Part shown: positions 42,801 to 49,657 of the stretch, piece by piece
How positions within the stretch are numbered: position 1 is the first letter of the stretch
Layout: every line of letters begins with the position of its first letter
Assembly (NCBI GenBank): GCA_037447655.1
Contig: JBBHKE010003410.1
Span: 452,773 to 502,429, forward strand
From: Zygnema cylindricum
Taxonomy: Eukaryota; Streptophyta; Zygnematophyceae; Zygnematales; Zygnemataceae
DNA length: 49,657 nucleotides
Direction of reading: 5' to 3'
Notes under the pieces: model-generated
Database searches by the model: none
What the model was told of the DNA's origin: nothing
Seen by the model: the letters and a program-made list of their open reading frames with translations, nothing else
Translations under genes and position numbers: made by a program

Positions 42801-43443
42801 TGTAGTGAGTATTTAGTAAGTGAGTAAAATTAGGAAATATATTCAATGTTTTTAGTGTGAGTGACTGGGAGTGTAAGGAGAGAGATATAAGTGAAAAAAT
42901 AAGTGTTCAATGAGAGGTAGAAATGAGAGTGAGCAAGAAGAGTGAGTAATTGTATTGGAAAAGCCTCGGCTATATTTGGCCGATGTGATTTTGTTGTGGG
43001 TTGATTGAGTTCGTGTCAAGCTTTCGCTGTGCATTTTGGTCTACTATTTGTGAAGTGACTCGATCCTTTTGTTCTTTCAGAAAGTTGAATTTTGGAATCA
43101 AACAAAATTACAAACTAAAAATATACTAAATACCAGATTTTTGTTTGTTTAACTGTGCAAACCTATTTATTATTTGAGGTCCTGCTAGTTTGAGGATAAT
43201 AACGATGGAAAATAGATGAACGAATAAAACAGCAATAAAACCAAAAACTCCATACATCGCCCTTTCCTTCTTCCCTGCGGCGGAGAAGGAGGGCAGCAGA
43301 GGGAGGGTGGCTCACCTGCGTGGCAGAGAGTGCCCCTTGTTCTATCCCCTCCCCCCCTTGTCCCCCTTGTTGTTGTAGAATGTGCGAATGGCGCTGCGCG
43401 CGTCAAGTGTCGTCACACAGAATTCTTGAATGCCGGGCTCCAT
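36802..43443 (-). CDS. tandem pseudokinase protein, plant TKL/RLK-like, two degenerate kinase domains
   Basis: Minus strand. The second-domain exon 37710-36802 (acceptor GCTGCTGCAG, stop TGA) encodes 302 residues: a weak glycine loop GEFAEVYK, an intact VAIK lysine (about exon residue 38), an alpha-C Glu in FQREVQIM, catalytic loop HRNLNAANVLL (Asp of HRD is Asn) and CGL in place of DFG. The first-domain exon about 41270-40494 (donor CAG|GTGAGC, phase 0) encodes about 260 residues. There VAIK is replaced by VVLVLE, REIRWVRHRHVAKVIG and EWWEGGSL keep the N-lobe shape, the catalytic loop is ARLDPQMIL and no DFG exists. The domains join in frame across a 2783-bp intron. A candidate first exon 43443-43316 (MEPGIQEFCVTTLDARSAIR...) ends with the same CACGCAG|GTGAGCC donor but needs one extra G in a G7 run. 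Both domains look catalytically dead. Such proteins act as scaffolds, regulators or decoys; tandem kinase proteins are known in plant immunity. The role here is not shown. Confidence 0.75.
38274..38490. mobile_element. CACCG-family short foldback element, intact copy (217 bp)
   Basis: The ends are CACTGTGTATCGCTATTAGTG and CACTAATAGCGATACACGGTG with TA on each side. The inverted arms extend more than 50 bases inward (AAACATCTTTTCTC and its inverse), so nearly the whole element can form a hairpin. It lies in the intron between the two pseudokinase exons. Confidence 0.85.
39086..39257. mobile_element. TAGTG-family fragment
   Basis: It starts TAGTGTTGTGTATCGGTAGC and continues with ATATATACCTTTTTTGGGCC and many CGATA/TATCG palindromes. 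It stops near CGGCGATAACTCC without an opposite CACTA end. It is in the kinase-gene intron. Confidence 0.7.
39380..39640. repeat. duplicated intron segment, copy A (without insertion)
   Basis: The series TTCAACGAGGACAAATATTACC, TTATCAATGGTTCGAC, ATAATGGCGCGGA, TTATTATTTGAGGTCCT and CTCCATACATCGC recurs in the same order at 41352-41800 and 43080-43280. There it is split by a GGGTAG element and by about 1.28 kb of other inserted DNA. Together with the shared donor block at 40478-40507 and 43302-43326, this shows that the two introns of the kinase gene are copies. Confidence 0.8.
39660..40330. repeat. pyrimidine-rich then purine-rich low-complexity block in kinase intron
   Basis: C/T-rich at 39680-39790, G-rich at 39840-40080 (G7 and G5 runs), and C-rich again at 40180-40320. 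Overlapping frames on both strands are low-complexity and not credible. Confidence 0.7.
41317..41340 (+). repeat. run of 24 consecutive G, just before the first pseudokinase exon
   Basis: On the coding (minus) strand this is C24 within a longer pyrimidine tract ending about 45 bases before the candidate acceptor CTCTGAG at 41271. It probably serves as the polypyrimidine tract. The length of such a run is unlikely to be assembled exactly, so the local reading frame upstream is uncertain. Confidence 0.85.
41379..41758. mobile_element. GGGTAG-family element, copy 2 (380 bp), with an empty-site paralogue at 39402
   Basis: TTA at 41376-41378 and 41759-41761 flank it. The terminal repeats are imperfect (GGCCTCTGCTCCATTAGAGG against GGGTGAACTTCCATTGGAGG) and continue with AAAAGTGGG and GTTTACTGG. 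The duplicated sequence at 39390-39440 reads ACAAATATTACC TTA TCAATGGTTCG with a single TTA. That is the pre-insertion state and defines both boundaries. The core has CTCTCCTCGCGAGGAGAG and GCGATTGCTTCGCGAATC. Confidence 0.9.
41891..41946. repeat. GTACT/GTACA palindromic repeat
   Basis: CGGTACAGTACTGTACAG and on: overlapping GTAC palindromes at five-base steps for about 55 bases, able to fold back on itself. A short version occurs at 9010-9026. It lies in the DNA inserted into intron copy B. Confidence 0.8.
42171..42691. mobile_element. CACCG-family element, copy 5 (521 bp)
   Basis: The ends are GACCGCGAATCGTAATTAGAG and CTCTAATTGCGATTCGCGGTG, with TA at 42169-42170 and 42692-42693. It contains GTCTGTGTCTGACCGTGC and TTTACTCTAATT blocks seen in the copies at 14370 and 20825. 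It sits within the first intron of the kinase gene. Confidence 0.8.
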
Positions 43444-43639
43444 AGTGACGTCAGCATGAGCAGCAGCAGACCGATAGCAACAACACCACAGCAAAATCCT
43501 TATTCTACTGTCTCTCTTCCCTGATTGCTCTTTCAAGTTGTGTTGCGCAGCAGGGCGCCATAAACACGCTTATCGTTTGCGAGGTGTCGTTCTCGTCAAC
43601 TGAACTTCTCTGTACTTTACTGTGTCGAAAACTCGAAAG

Positions 43640-43795
43640 ATTACCCCTCTATAGCTCCCTCCCTCCCTCTCCAGCCTCCTTATCCCCCTTTATCCCCCCT
43701 TATCCCCCTTATCCCCCTGTCTTCCTCTCCCTCTCTCCCTCACTCCCGCTATCCCCTTCCCTCCCTCTCTCCCTCCTTTCCTCTCTCTCATACGT
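43640..43795 (+). repeat. C/T-rich tract upstream of the kinase gene
   Basis: CCCTCCCTCTCC and TATCCCCC units. On the minus strand it is purine-rich and lies about 200-350 bases before the candidate first exon of the kinase gene, so it could be part of the promoter region. Confidence 0.7.
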
Positions 43796-43799
43796 CAGC

Positions 43800-44340
43800 A
43801 TAGAGAACGTAAATTAGACACATAGAAACCAAACATGCAAATACGTTTGCCGGTATTGAAGTTAAAATTTTAAAAATGCAAACAGAATATATACACGTAC
43901 ACATTTCGAATTCAATATTGCAATTTTATAAATATCAGACATGTACGTTTTTATTGCATAGTCGTACAAAATGTGGAATTTAAATTGGATCCACTTGGAT
44001 AAGTGAGATTTTTTATACCAGTGATATTAAGTTGTCATTTCCATCAATTTATGTGGATACATTTCCATCTTTACTTTCCTTGCAAGTGAAGTTTTGCAAG
44101 TGAACACTTAAATTACACGAAACAAACTGTGATTGAAATGTAGAGAAATATTGAATTGATTGGCCTATTTGTACTTTCATTTGAAATGCTTGCAAATTAC
44201 GGATATCCTGTCAGACATATAAATGTGGCTGTTTTTTTTATTCGCTGGAATTATCAAAATTTTATTCGATGAAGCAAATTAGAATTGCCTGCCTGATAAT
44301 CCCTCATGTGGATTTCTTTTTTTTATTAATGTAGGTAGGT
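43800..44340. other. AT-rich DNA, nothing recognised
   Basis: No frame of useful length, no transposon ends that I recognise and no clear motif. It could be intergenic or upstream regulatory DNA. Confidence 0.4.
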
Positions 44341-44344
44341 AGAG

Positions 44345-45250
44345 AGAATGATGAGAATTAATTTTGGGGGTAGGAAGAGGGCCGGAGAAGAAAGGAATCT
44401 GGGAGGGGAGGGACGACAGAAGTGGGGAAGAAAGTGAGAGGGGGCAGAAAAAATATCTTATTTATCTGCTCCTTTGCCTCTCCTTCTCCCTTTCTCCCTT
44501 TCTCCAACCCAACCTCTCCCTCTTCCCCTTGGGCGTTGAGGGAGAAGGCTTCGAGGTAAATGGGGCAAAAGGCAGCACAAGGAAAGGGAACATGATGGGG
44601 AAGCAAAAGGGAGAGGAAGGGGAGGGTGAGGAAAAAATAGAAGTTTGATAGGGGGGGAATTGAGAGGAAGAAATGGAGGGGAGGGACGGACAGTAGTGGA
44701 CACCTCCCTTCACCCCCTCTCCAGTTCTCCTCCCCATCTCCCAGAAATCTCCCAACCCCCACCTGAATTCCCACAAGCATCTTGCTGATCATCTGTCGAC
44801 CCCCTCCCTTACTTTCTCCTCTCTTTACAACCTCCTTCCCCCTTCCCCAGCCCCCTCCCCAGCCCCCTCCCCTTTACCCCCTAAATTACATCAGGTTGCT
44901 TTGAAATTGCATGATGCTGTATTTGAGATTCACATATACTTTTTCTTCATTGTTTGCAATGATCTTCCTTAAGAGAAGAGTTGCACCAATTCGAGAGGAC
45001 GAGAGGGGCCAGAGTGAAAGAGAGAAGCGATTAAGAGGAGGGGATGGCCGAGAGGAGCCAGGGAGGAGGGGAAGGTGAAGGGGGAGAAGGGAGGAGAAGT
45101 ATAAGTGGAAAATTTCACCCAAACATTCTCAAAAGCCCCCCAGGATCTTCCTCAGAATTCTAGAGGGCTCATTTTCCCTCATTTCCATTTTGTGCTCTTC
45201 CCAACTTTTTAAACCCTTCTCCCGCCCCTTTCCCCTCCCCCCCTCCTTTT
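44345..45250. repeat. alternating purine-rich and pyrimidine-rich low-complexity blocks
   Basis: G/A-rich at 44345-44460, C/T-rich at 44470-44535, G/A-rich at 44560-44700, C/T-rich at 44700-44880, then G/A-rich at 44990-45100. Frames on both strands are biased to S, P, L or G, E, R and do not represent genes. Confidence 0.7.
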
Positions 45251-45311
45251 GATACCGAGAGCTTCTAGAGATCTGCTTGGCGAGATGATTGGGGGGAGGG
45301 GGGAGGAGGGA

Positions 45312-45379
45312 GGAAGGGGAGGGAGAGTAGGAGGAAGGGGAGGGAGAGTAGGAGGAAGGGGAGGGAGAGTAGGAGGAAG
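45312..45379 (+). repeat. 21-bp tandem repeat, three exact copies plus part
   Basis: The unit GGAAGGGGAGGGAGAGTAGG followed by A repeats exactly at 45312, 45333 and 45354, then a partial copy. The G3-G4 runs could form G-quadruplexes. Because 21 is divisible by three it reads as a GRVGG-like peptide repeat, which is an artefact. Confidence 0.9.
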
Positions 45380-45478
45380 TGGAATAACGATGGGAGTGAT
45401 GTCCTGTGGAAAAGAGATTCTACAGGGAGAGGTCTGAAATTTTTAGAAACCAAATCACATATCTACTTCCATTTTTTA

Positions 45479-45615
45479 GCTCACATTGTGGCAATCATGT
45501 TCTTAAAACCAGATATTCAAATTTGGAGAGAAAATTCAAATTTAAGCCGGTACAGGTCTGCATGGAGAATAAATCTCCAATTTGGACCAATGGCAGGCTG
45601 ATAAAATTTACTTGA
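45479..45615 (+). CDS. possible terminal exon, unknown protein
   Basis: The acceptor CCATTTTTTAG at 45478 opens a frame SHCGNHVLKTRYSNLERKFK and on to VCMENKSPIWTNGRLIKFT and a TGA at 45613-45615. A second frame is also open for most of the same stretch. No upstream exon was found, so this is tentative. Confidence 0.25.
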
Positions 45616-46160
45616 AGCTTTACACTATCACTTCATCAATTTTGTTCACCTCCCTTTCTGTTCTTTTAGGGTAAGTAAATGTTCTTGAAATTATCCTTCT
45701 TTTATATCTTGTACTATATTCTTACTTTGAAGGGAATGCATTGTCAGAAACATATGGATTGGATGTGACAGATGGAGTTGATTACTTGTCTTGTATCTTG
45801 TTAAAAGCTGATTCTATTGTTTGCAATTGATGTTGATTGCCTTGTCATAATAAATGTTTGGAACTGACTCAATTCTCAAATGTTGTTAGCACACGCCGAG
45901 AATCGACCATGTTAAAAGTAAAAAGTTTATAAAACAAAATTCAGTATTCTGTCATGGCAGGACTGCTGACGGTAGCACAAGAGAGGACATTTGCCAATCC
46001 GTGTCTACACAGTCAAAGTTGTGGTGTGAGAATAGATCCTAACTTGTATGGCTTTATGAGAATTACAACATGAAGCTTGTTCCCATCCCGATGGATACGA
46101 AAGCAGCCCGCAGGTTTGACTATCTTAAAAAAAAGACAGAAACCCCTGCACAATTTAGGA
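45616..46160. other. non-coding interval
   Basis: AT-rich sequence with a donor-like GGTAAGTAAATG at about 45669. It has the look of 3' untranslated or intergenic DNA. I see no gene. Confidence 0.35.
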
Positions 46161-46165
46161 GCTCT

Positions 46166-46310
46166 TAGGGTTTGAAGGGTTTTATTTAGGGTTTGTTTAC
46201 AGCGGTGGAGGAACCACTGCAACGATGTGGAAGTTTTTAGGGTTTTAAGGTTTTTATTTAGGGTTAATTCAGAGTGGTGGAGAAACCACTGTAAAGTTTC
46301 AAATCCATCC
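46166..46310 (+). repeat. 72-bp direct repeat, two copies, with TTTAGGG words and hairpins
   Basis: The two units begin TAGGGTTTGAAGG (46166) and TAGGGTTTTAAGG (46238). Each contains TTTATTTAGGGTT and a hairpin such as AGTGGT-GGAGAA-ACCACT. Read on the minus strand they give a repeated LQWFLH...TLNK peptide, which reflects the DNA repeat and not a gene. Confidence 0.75.
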
Positions 46311-46369
46311 CTGCGGCTGAGATCTGGAAAACTATTGGAAGACAGGAGGGAAGGTGATGCCTCCCACTT

Positions 46370-46955
46370 CTCCCCCTGCCCCTCCAACCATTCCTCCCGA
46401 TACTTCCCCTCCCTTTTCTTTTCTTCCTCTCTCCCCCCCTCTCCTCCCCCACCCCCCTTGTCGTCTCCCCTGCCCAAAATTGACAATCTCTCTCCCCCTC
46501 TCAGGGAGGAGAAGAAGGAAAGAGGCTCTGTCTGGTGCACGAGAAGGGGGGAGGGGAAGGAAGAGGGGGAGGATTAGAGATGAGAAGAAAGGAGTTTTGA
46601 GGCAGGTAAGGAATTCTTTTACGGGACAGTTCTGCCATGGGGACCCCTTGGGATTTTCCTGCAATCCTGGATTCCCTGTTCCCTCCCCGCTCCCCCCCAC
46701 TCCCCTCCTCCTTTTCCCCTTTGTTCCCCTTTGTAACATTTAAAAAATCTACCCATTTCCAAACACCTCTTTTTCATAATCTAATAAAACAAATATCTGC
46801 CCCCTTCACACACACAAAAATCCTTCCCACTCCCACTTCTCTCCTCCCCCTCCCATCCCCTCCCCCTCCCCTCTTCCCTCTCCCTCCTCCCCTCTCCCCT
46901 CCCGCCCCTGCATCCCCCTCCTCCCCTCCCTTCACCCCCCTCTGTTCCCTCTGAT
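46370..46955. repeat. C-rich and G-rich low-complexity region
   Basis: CCCCTCC-type runs at 46370-46500 and 46680-46950, separated by a G/A-rich stretch. Many frames are open on both strands because of composition only. Confidence 0.7.
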
Positions 46956-47002
46956 CCTCCCTGCTGGTGCGCACAGCGCACTGCCGCACCAAATAAATAA
47001 AC

Positions 47003-47213
47003 AGAAAAAATAATAATAAAATAAAATAATATAAAATAAAATAAAATAATAATTCCAGAATAAATAGAATAAAATTTATTTGTAATGAAATAATTATCCC
47101 ATAATAAATAAAATAAAATTTAATTGTAATAAATTAATAATTGCATAGTAAATATTTTTAACGAAATAATAATTCCATAATAAATAAAATAGACTTTATT
47201 TGTAATGAAATAT
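47003..47213 (+). repeat. AT-rich minisatellite, about 44-bp unit
   Basis: AATAATTCCATAATAAATAA followed by AATAAAATTTATTTGTAATG repeats in about four diverged, partly shortened units between 47047 and 47213. It is preceded by AATAAAATAAAAT simple repeats. It contrasts sharply with the G-rich DNA that follows. It could act as an unwinding or matrix-attachment region, but nothing here proves that. Confidence 0.75.
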
Positions 47214-47279
47214 TTTACGCCGCCAAACAAAGGCGATAAAGCAGCAAGAAGGCAGGTCAGAGAAAACAGGGAAGGCAGA

Positions 47280-47520
47280 AGAGCAGTTGGGGGGGGGAGA
47301 GGGGAGAGTTACGTGAAGTTGCTCGGAGGGGGAAGGAGAGTGAAGTTGGGGGGGCGGAGAGAGAGTGATGTGGGGGGAAGTGGGAGAGTTAAACTGGGGG
47401 CGATGGAGGGGAGGACGCAGAAGCAGTCGTTCAGGGCTGGAAGCAGGGACAGCAGCCGGGAGGCAAGGGGGCTTCAGGGGGAGGGGGGGAGGGGGGGGGG
47501 GGGGGGCGGGGCGGAAAGAG
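47280..47520 (+). repeat. G-rich block with long G runs
   Basis: Runs GGGGGGGG, GGGGGGCGG and, at about 47488-47504, a run of well over ten G. The frame 47205-47588 is Gly/Arg-rich by composition. It has quadruplex potential on the + strand. Confidence 0.7.
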
Positions 47521-47764
47521 AGATTAACGAAAGATTAGAAAAATGTTCGTTAGAAAGTTGCAAAAACTGGGAATTCAAGCACAGATAAGAAAAATAAAGC
47601 AGAAAAATCTGAAAATGCGCTTAAAAATCGCTTTTATATTTTCTGCTGAAAATTCTCAGCGACGTTTGTTTGTCAGCGAGTGCCTTCTACAATGTGACAT
47701 GACGCTGCGCCACTCCTTCCCTATGCCTGCATGCCGCGGCATGTTGCCACAAACTCGCACTTTG

Positions 47765-48295
47765 TCCAGCCACGTCAGCACTGCCTCCTGCCACATCAGC
47801 ACATTTTCCTGCCACATCAGCACTTATCCTGTACGTCAGCTGTGACTTTTGCCATGTGAGCACTTTATCCTGTCATGACAGCACTGCCTCCTGCCACGTC
47901 AGCAGTGATTCCTGCTACGTCAACAATTTAACCTGTCACGGCAGCAGTTACTCTTGCCACGTCAGCGCTGCCTCCTGCCTCGTCGGCACTCTATCCTGTC
48001 ACGATAGCTGTGAACGTTGACACTTTTTCTGCCACGCCAGCAGTGGCTCCTGCCACGTCAGCAGTGACTTCTGCCACGTCAGCAATTTATCCTGTCACGA
48101 CAGCACTTTTCCTGCCACGTCAGCAGTGGTTTTTACGACGTCAACACTTTATCCTGTCAAGTCAGCAGTGACTTCTGCCACACCAGCAGTGCCACGTCAA
48201 TATTCTATTTCTGCCACGTCAGCACCTTTACTCTACCACGTCAGCACTTTCTCCAGCCACGTCAGCCCTTGATCCAGCCACGTCAGCAGTGAATT
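47765..48295 (+). repeat. minisatellite of the bZIP-type core CCACGTCAGC
   Basis: At least ten exact CCACGTCAGC words plus many one-base variants (CCACATCAGC, TCACGACAGC, CTACGTCAAC) occur every 20-30 bases over about 530 bases. They are linked by CACTTTATCCTG or AGTGACTTCTG spacers. TGACGTGGC, the reverse complement, is an ACGT-core element of the kind bound by plant bZIP factors. The array could be a regulatory cluster or a neutral minisatellite whose unit happens to contain the core. Confidence 0.85.
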
Positions 48296-48299
48296 TCGA

Positions 48300-49657
48300 T
48301 CGTCATCTCCCCACAAAGGCAGTCTCGCAGGCTGCCCCCCTCGCATGCTCAGGCACCGCACAGCAGGTCGAGGGGGCGGAACGGCCCGGAGGCAAGGGGA
48401 CAGAGGGAGAGGGGGGGGGCGGGAGGAGGGAGGGAGGGGAGGGGAGGGTTGCAAAATGCTGCGGGCGGGCTGGTGGCTGCGGCCAGATCGGCGGGCGTTT
48501 GGCGGTTATCGGCAAACCAGAACACGCGCCGCCGGATCGGCATAACGCTGCGTGGACATCGATCAGGCGTGAATCGGACAAAAAGAAAATATGGAAATCT
48601 TGATGTTGTTTTATACTATTCGTAGTGCATTTATTTTCCACTAACTTTTTCCTCCCCCCCCGCCCCTCACACTTACCTCCCCTGTCCCCCATTACCGGTT
48701 CGTCCTCTCCCTCCTACCCTTTCTCCTCCCTTTTCCTCTACCTCCAGCCTCACTTTTCTCTTTTATTCTTTCTCACTCACCTTTACTCTCTTAAACTCTT
48801 CCTTGTTCTCTTTTATTACCAATTGTTCTCTTTTCTTTATCTCCATTTGGGACTTAGGACTACAATGGTCGAATCATCGCTACCCACTTGCCCCAACCCC
48901 ATCCTCTACCCCTATCCCTCTCCCCCCTCCCCTCCCTCTCTCCCTCCTTCCCTCTGTCCCTCATCCCCCCCCCGGCTGCCATGGGAGTCCCCTGCACCAG
49001 AGGGAGCCTAGAGGGGCTTTTAGCCCGAATTTTGGGAAAGGGGGGGGGGGGGGTGGGAAGAGGGGAGAGGAGGGTCTGAGGAGAGGTCCTAGGGGGGCTT
49101 TTTCAGGTAGAAAAAAAAGTTTTTGGGGACCAAAATCCTTCATTTCTATTTAAAATTCTTTTTTAAACCTTTTATACCCCTTTTCCTCCCCTCCCTTCGT
49201 CACAGAGACGCTGCTGGCACTGAGGGAGATGTTTGGGGGGGGGGGAGGGGGAGGGAGAGATTTGTGTAATTACAGGGGGCAGAAGATTGTTTTGATCGGA
49301 TTCTATAAAAGAGTTGTTTACAAATTACTAATTTTTTAGTTAAAAAAAATCAAGATATTGGGAAAAATAAGTGTTTAGTTTTGAAAAGAAAACGTGTGAA
49401 TTTTGAAGATGAAGTGAAGTCTATTGTTATTTTTTCCCTCTCTTTTTCTCACTTCTTGTTTTTTTCTTTCCCTTTTTCCATTTTTATTTTTAGAGTAGTT
49501 AAATACGATTAAATTACTTATGACCACCCCCCATATCCCATGCAGCCACGTCCACCACCACCCCATCCCCCTTTTTCCCCCCGTTTGTCCCCCCGCTTCC
49601 CCCCCTTCCCCCCCCCCTTTCCTCCGGAATAGGGGAAGTGGGAAATAAGGGAAGAGG
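48300..49657. repeat. gene-poor low-complexity end of the window
   Basis: It alternates G-rich (48360-48450, 49040-49060, 49230-49260) and C/T-rich blocks (48650-48830, 48890-48970, 49540-49625). A GC-rich stretch with CGGGCGGGC lies at 48460-48545. I see no supportable exon. TTTTTATTTTTAG at about 49493 resembles an acceptor, but the following frame is not convincing. Confidence 0.5.

Noticed and set aside
44358-44792. Long minus-strand frame rich in Pro/Leu/Phe
   Set aside because: It alternates with purine and pyrimidine blocks, and overlapping frames on both strands are equally open.
46013-46540. 175-codon minus-strand frame with a repeated LQWFLH peptide
   Set aside because: The peptide repeat follows from the 72-bp DNA direct repeat and the rest is low complexity. 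No start context or splice partner was seen.
47765-48295. CRISPR-like array
   Set aside because: The repeat core is short and variable, the spacers are themselves related, and the genome context is eukaryotic. It is a minisatellite.

Overview
The window looks like nuclear DNA of a green-lineage eukaryote. It has spliced genes with GT-AG introns, a plant-type (TKL/RLK-like) pseudokinase gene, TTTAGGG-type telo-box motifs, and very dense small DNA transposons. Long pyrimidine- or purine-only stretches sit inside introns, a habit I associate with charophyte algae such as Chara. The exact organism is an inference. There is one 10-N assembly gap (19110-19119). I see no rRNA, tRNA, CRISPR or prokaryotic operon.

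Layout: (1) 1-2664, a two-exon gene of unknown function split by a ~1.8 kb intron that is almost pure C/T on the + strand. (2) 2665-4490, T-rich then A/G-rich low-complexity DNA. (3) 4491-18066, an almost continuous stack of nested non-autonomous DNA transposons. (4) 18500-26548, a candidate promoter and first exon, then gene 'A' on the + strand, a long hydrophilic probably nuclear protein cut off by a transposon end at 26549. (5) 26549-30346, a second transposon stack. (6) 30515-33391, gene 'B' on the + strand, a coiled-coil/C-terminal membrane protein whose first coding exon is interrupted by a 681-bp hAT-like element. (7) 33392-36801, a convergent intergenic region with possible small exons. 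(8) 36802-43443, a minus-strand gene with two consecutive degenerate kinase domains in separate exons, probably grown by tandem duplication. (9) 43640-49657, gene-poor low-complexity DNA with several minisatellites, including one built on the bZIP-type core CCACGTCAGC.

Transposon nicknames used below. GGGT family: ends GGGTRCGTCYCCATG or related, 3-bp TTA/TAA target duplication, PIF/Harbinger-like. GGGTAG family: TTA duplication, shares an internal core with one GGGT element. CATAG family: ends CATAGTTCAAAAGTAGG, 8-bp duplication, hAT-like. TAGTG family: ends TAGTGTTGTGTATCGG, about 8-bp duplication, hAT-like. CACCG family: ends CACCGYGAATCG or CACNGCCAATCG, flanking TA, Tc1/mariner-like. No transposase gene is visible, so all copies look non-autonomous. 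Their nesting gives a relative insertion order.

The most notable items are the tandem pseudokinase gene and the duplicated introns that explain it; the exon insertion in gene B, where joining across one target-site copy restores a continuous reading frame; the empty-site paralogue that proves a transposon boundary; the tail-to-tail 778-bp element pair; the subterminal motif arrays; and the pyrimidine-only intron.
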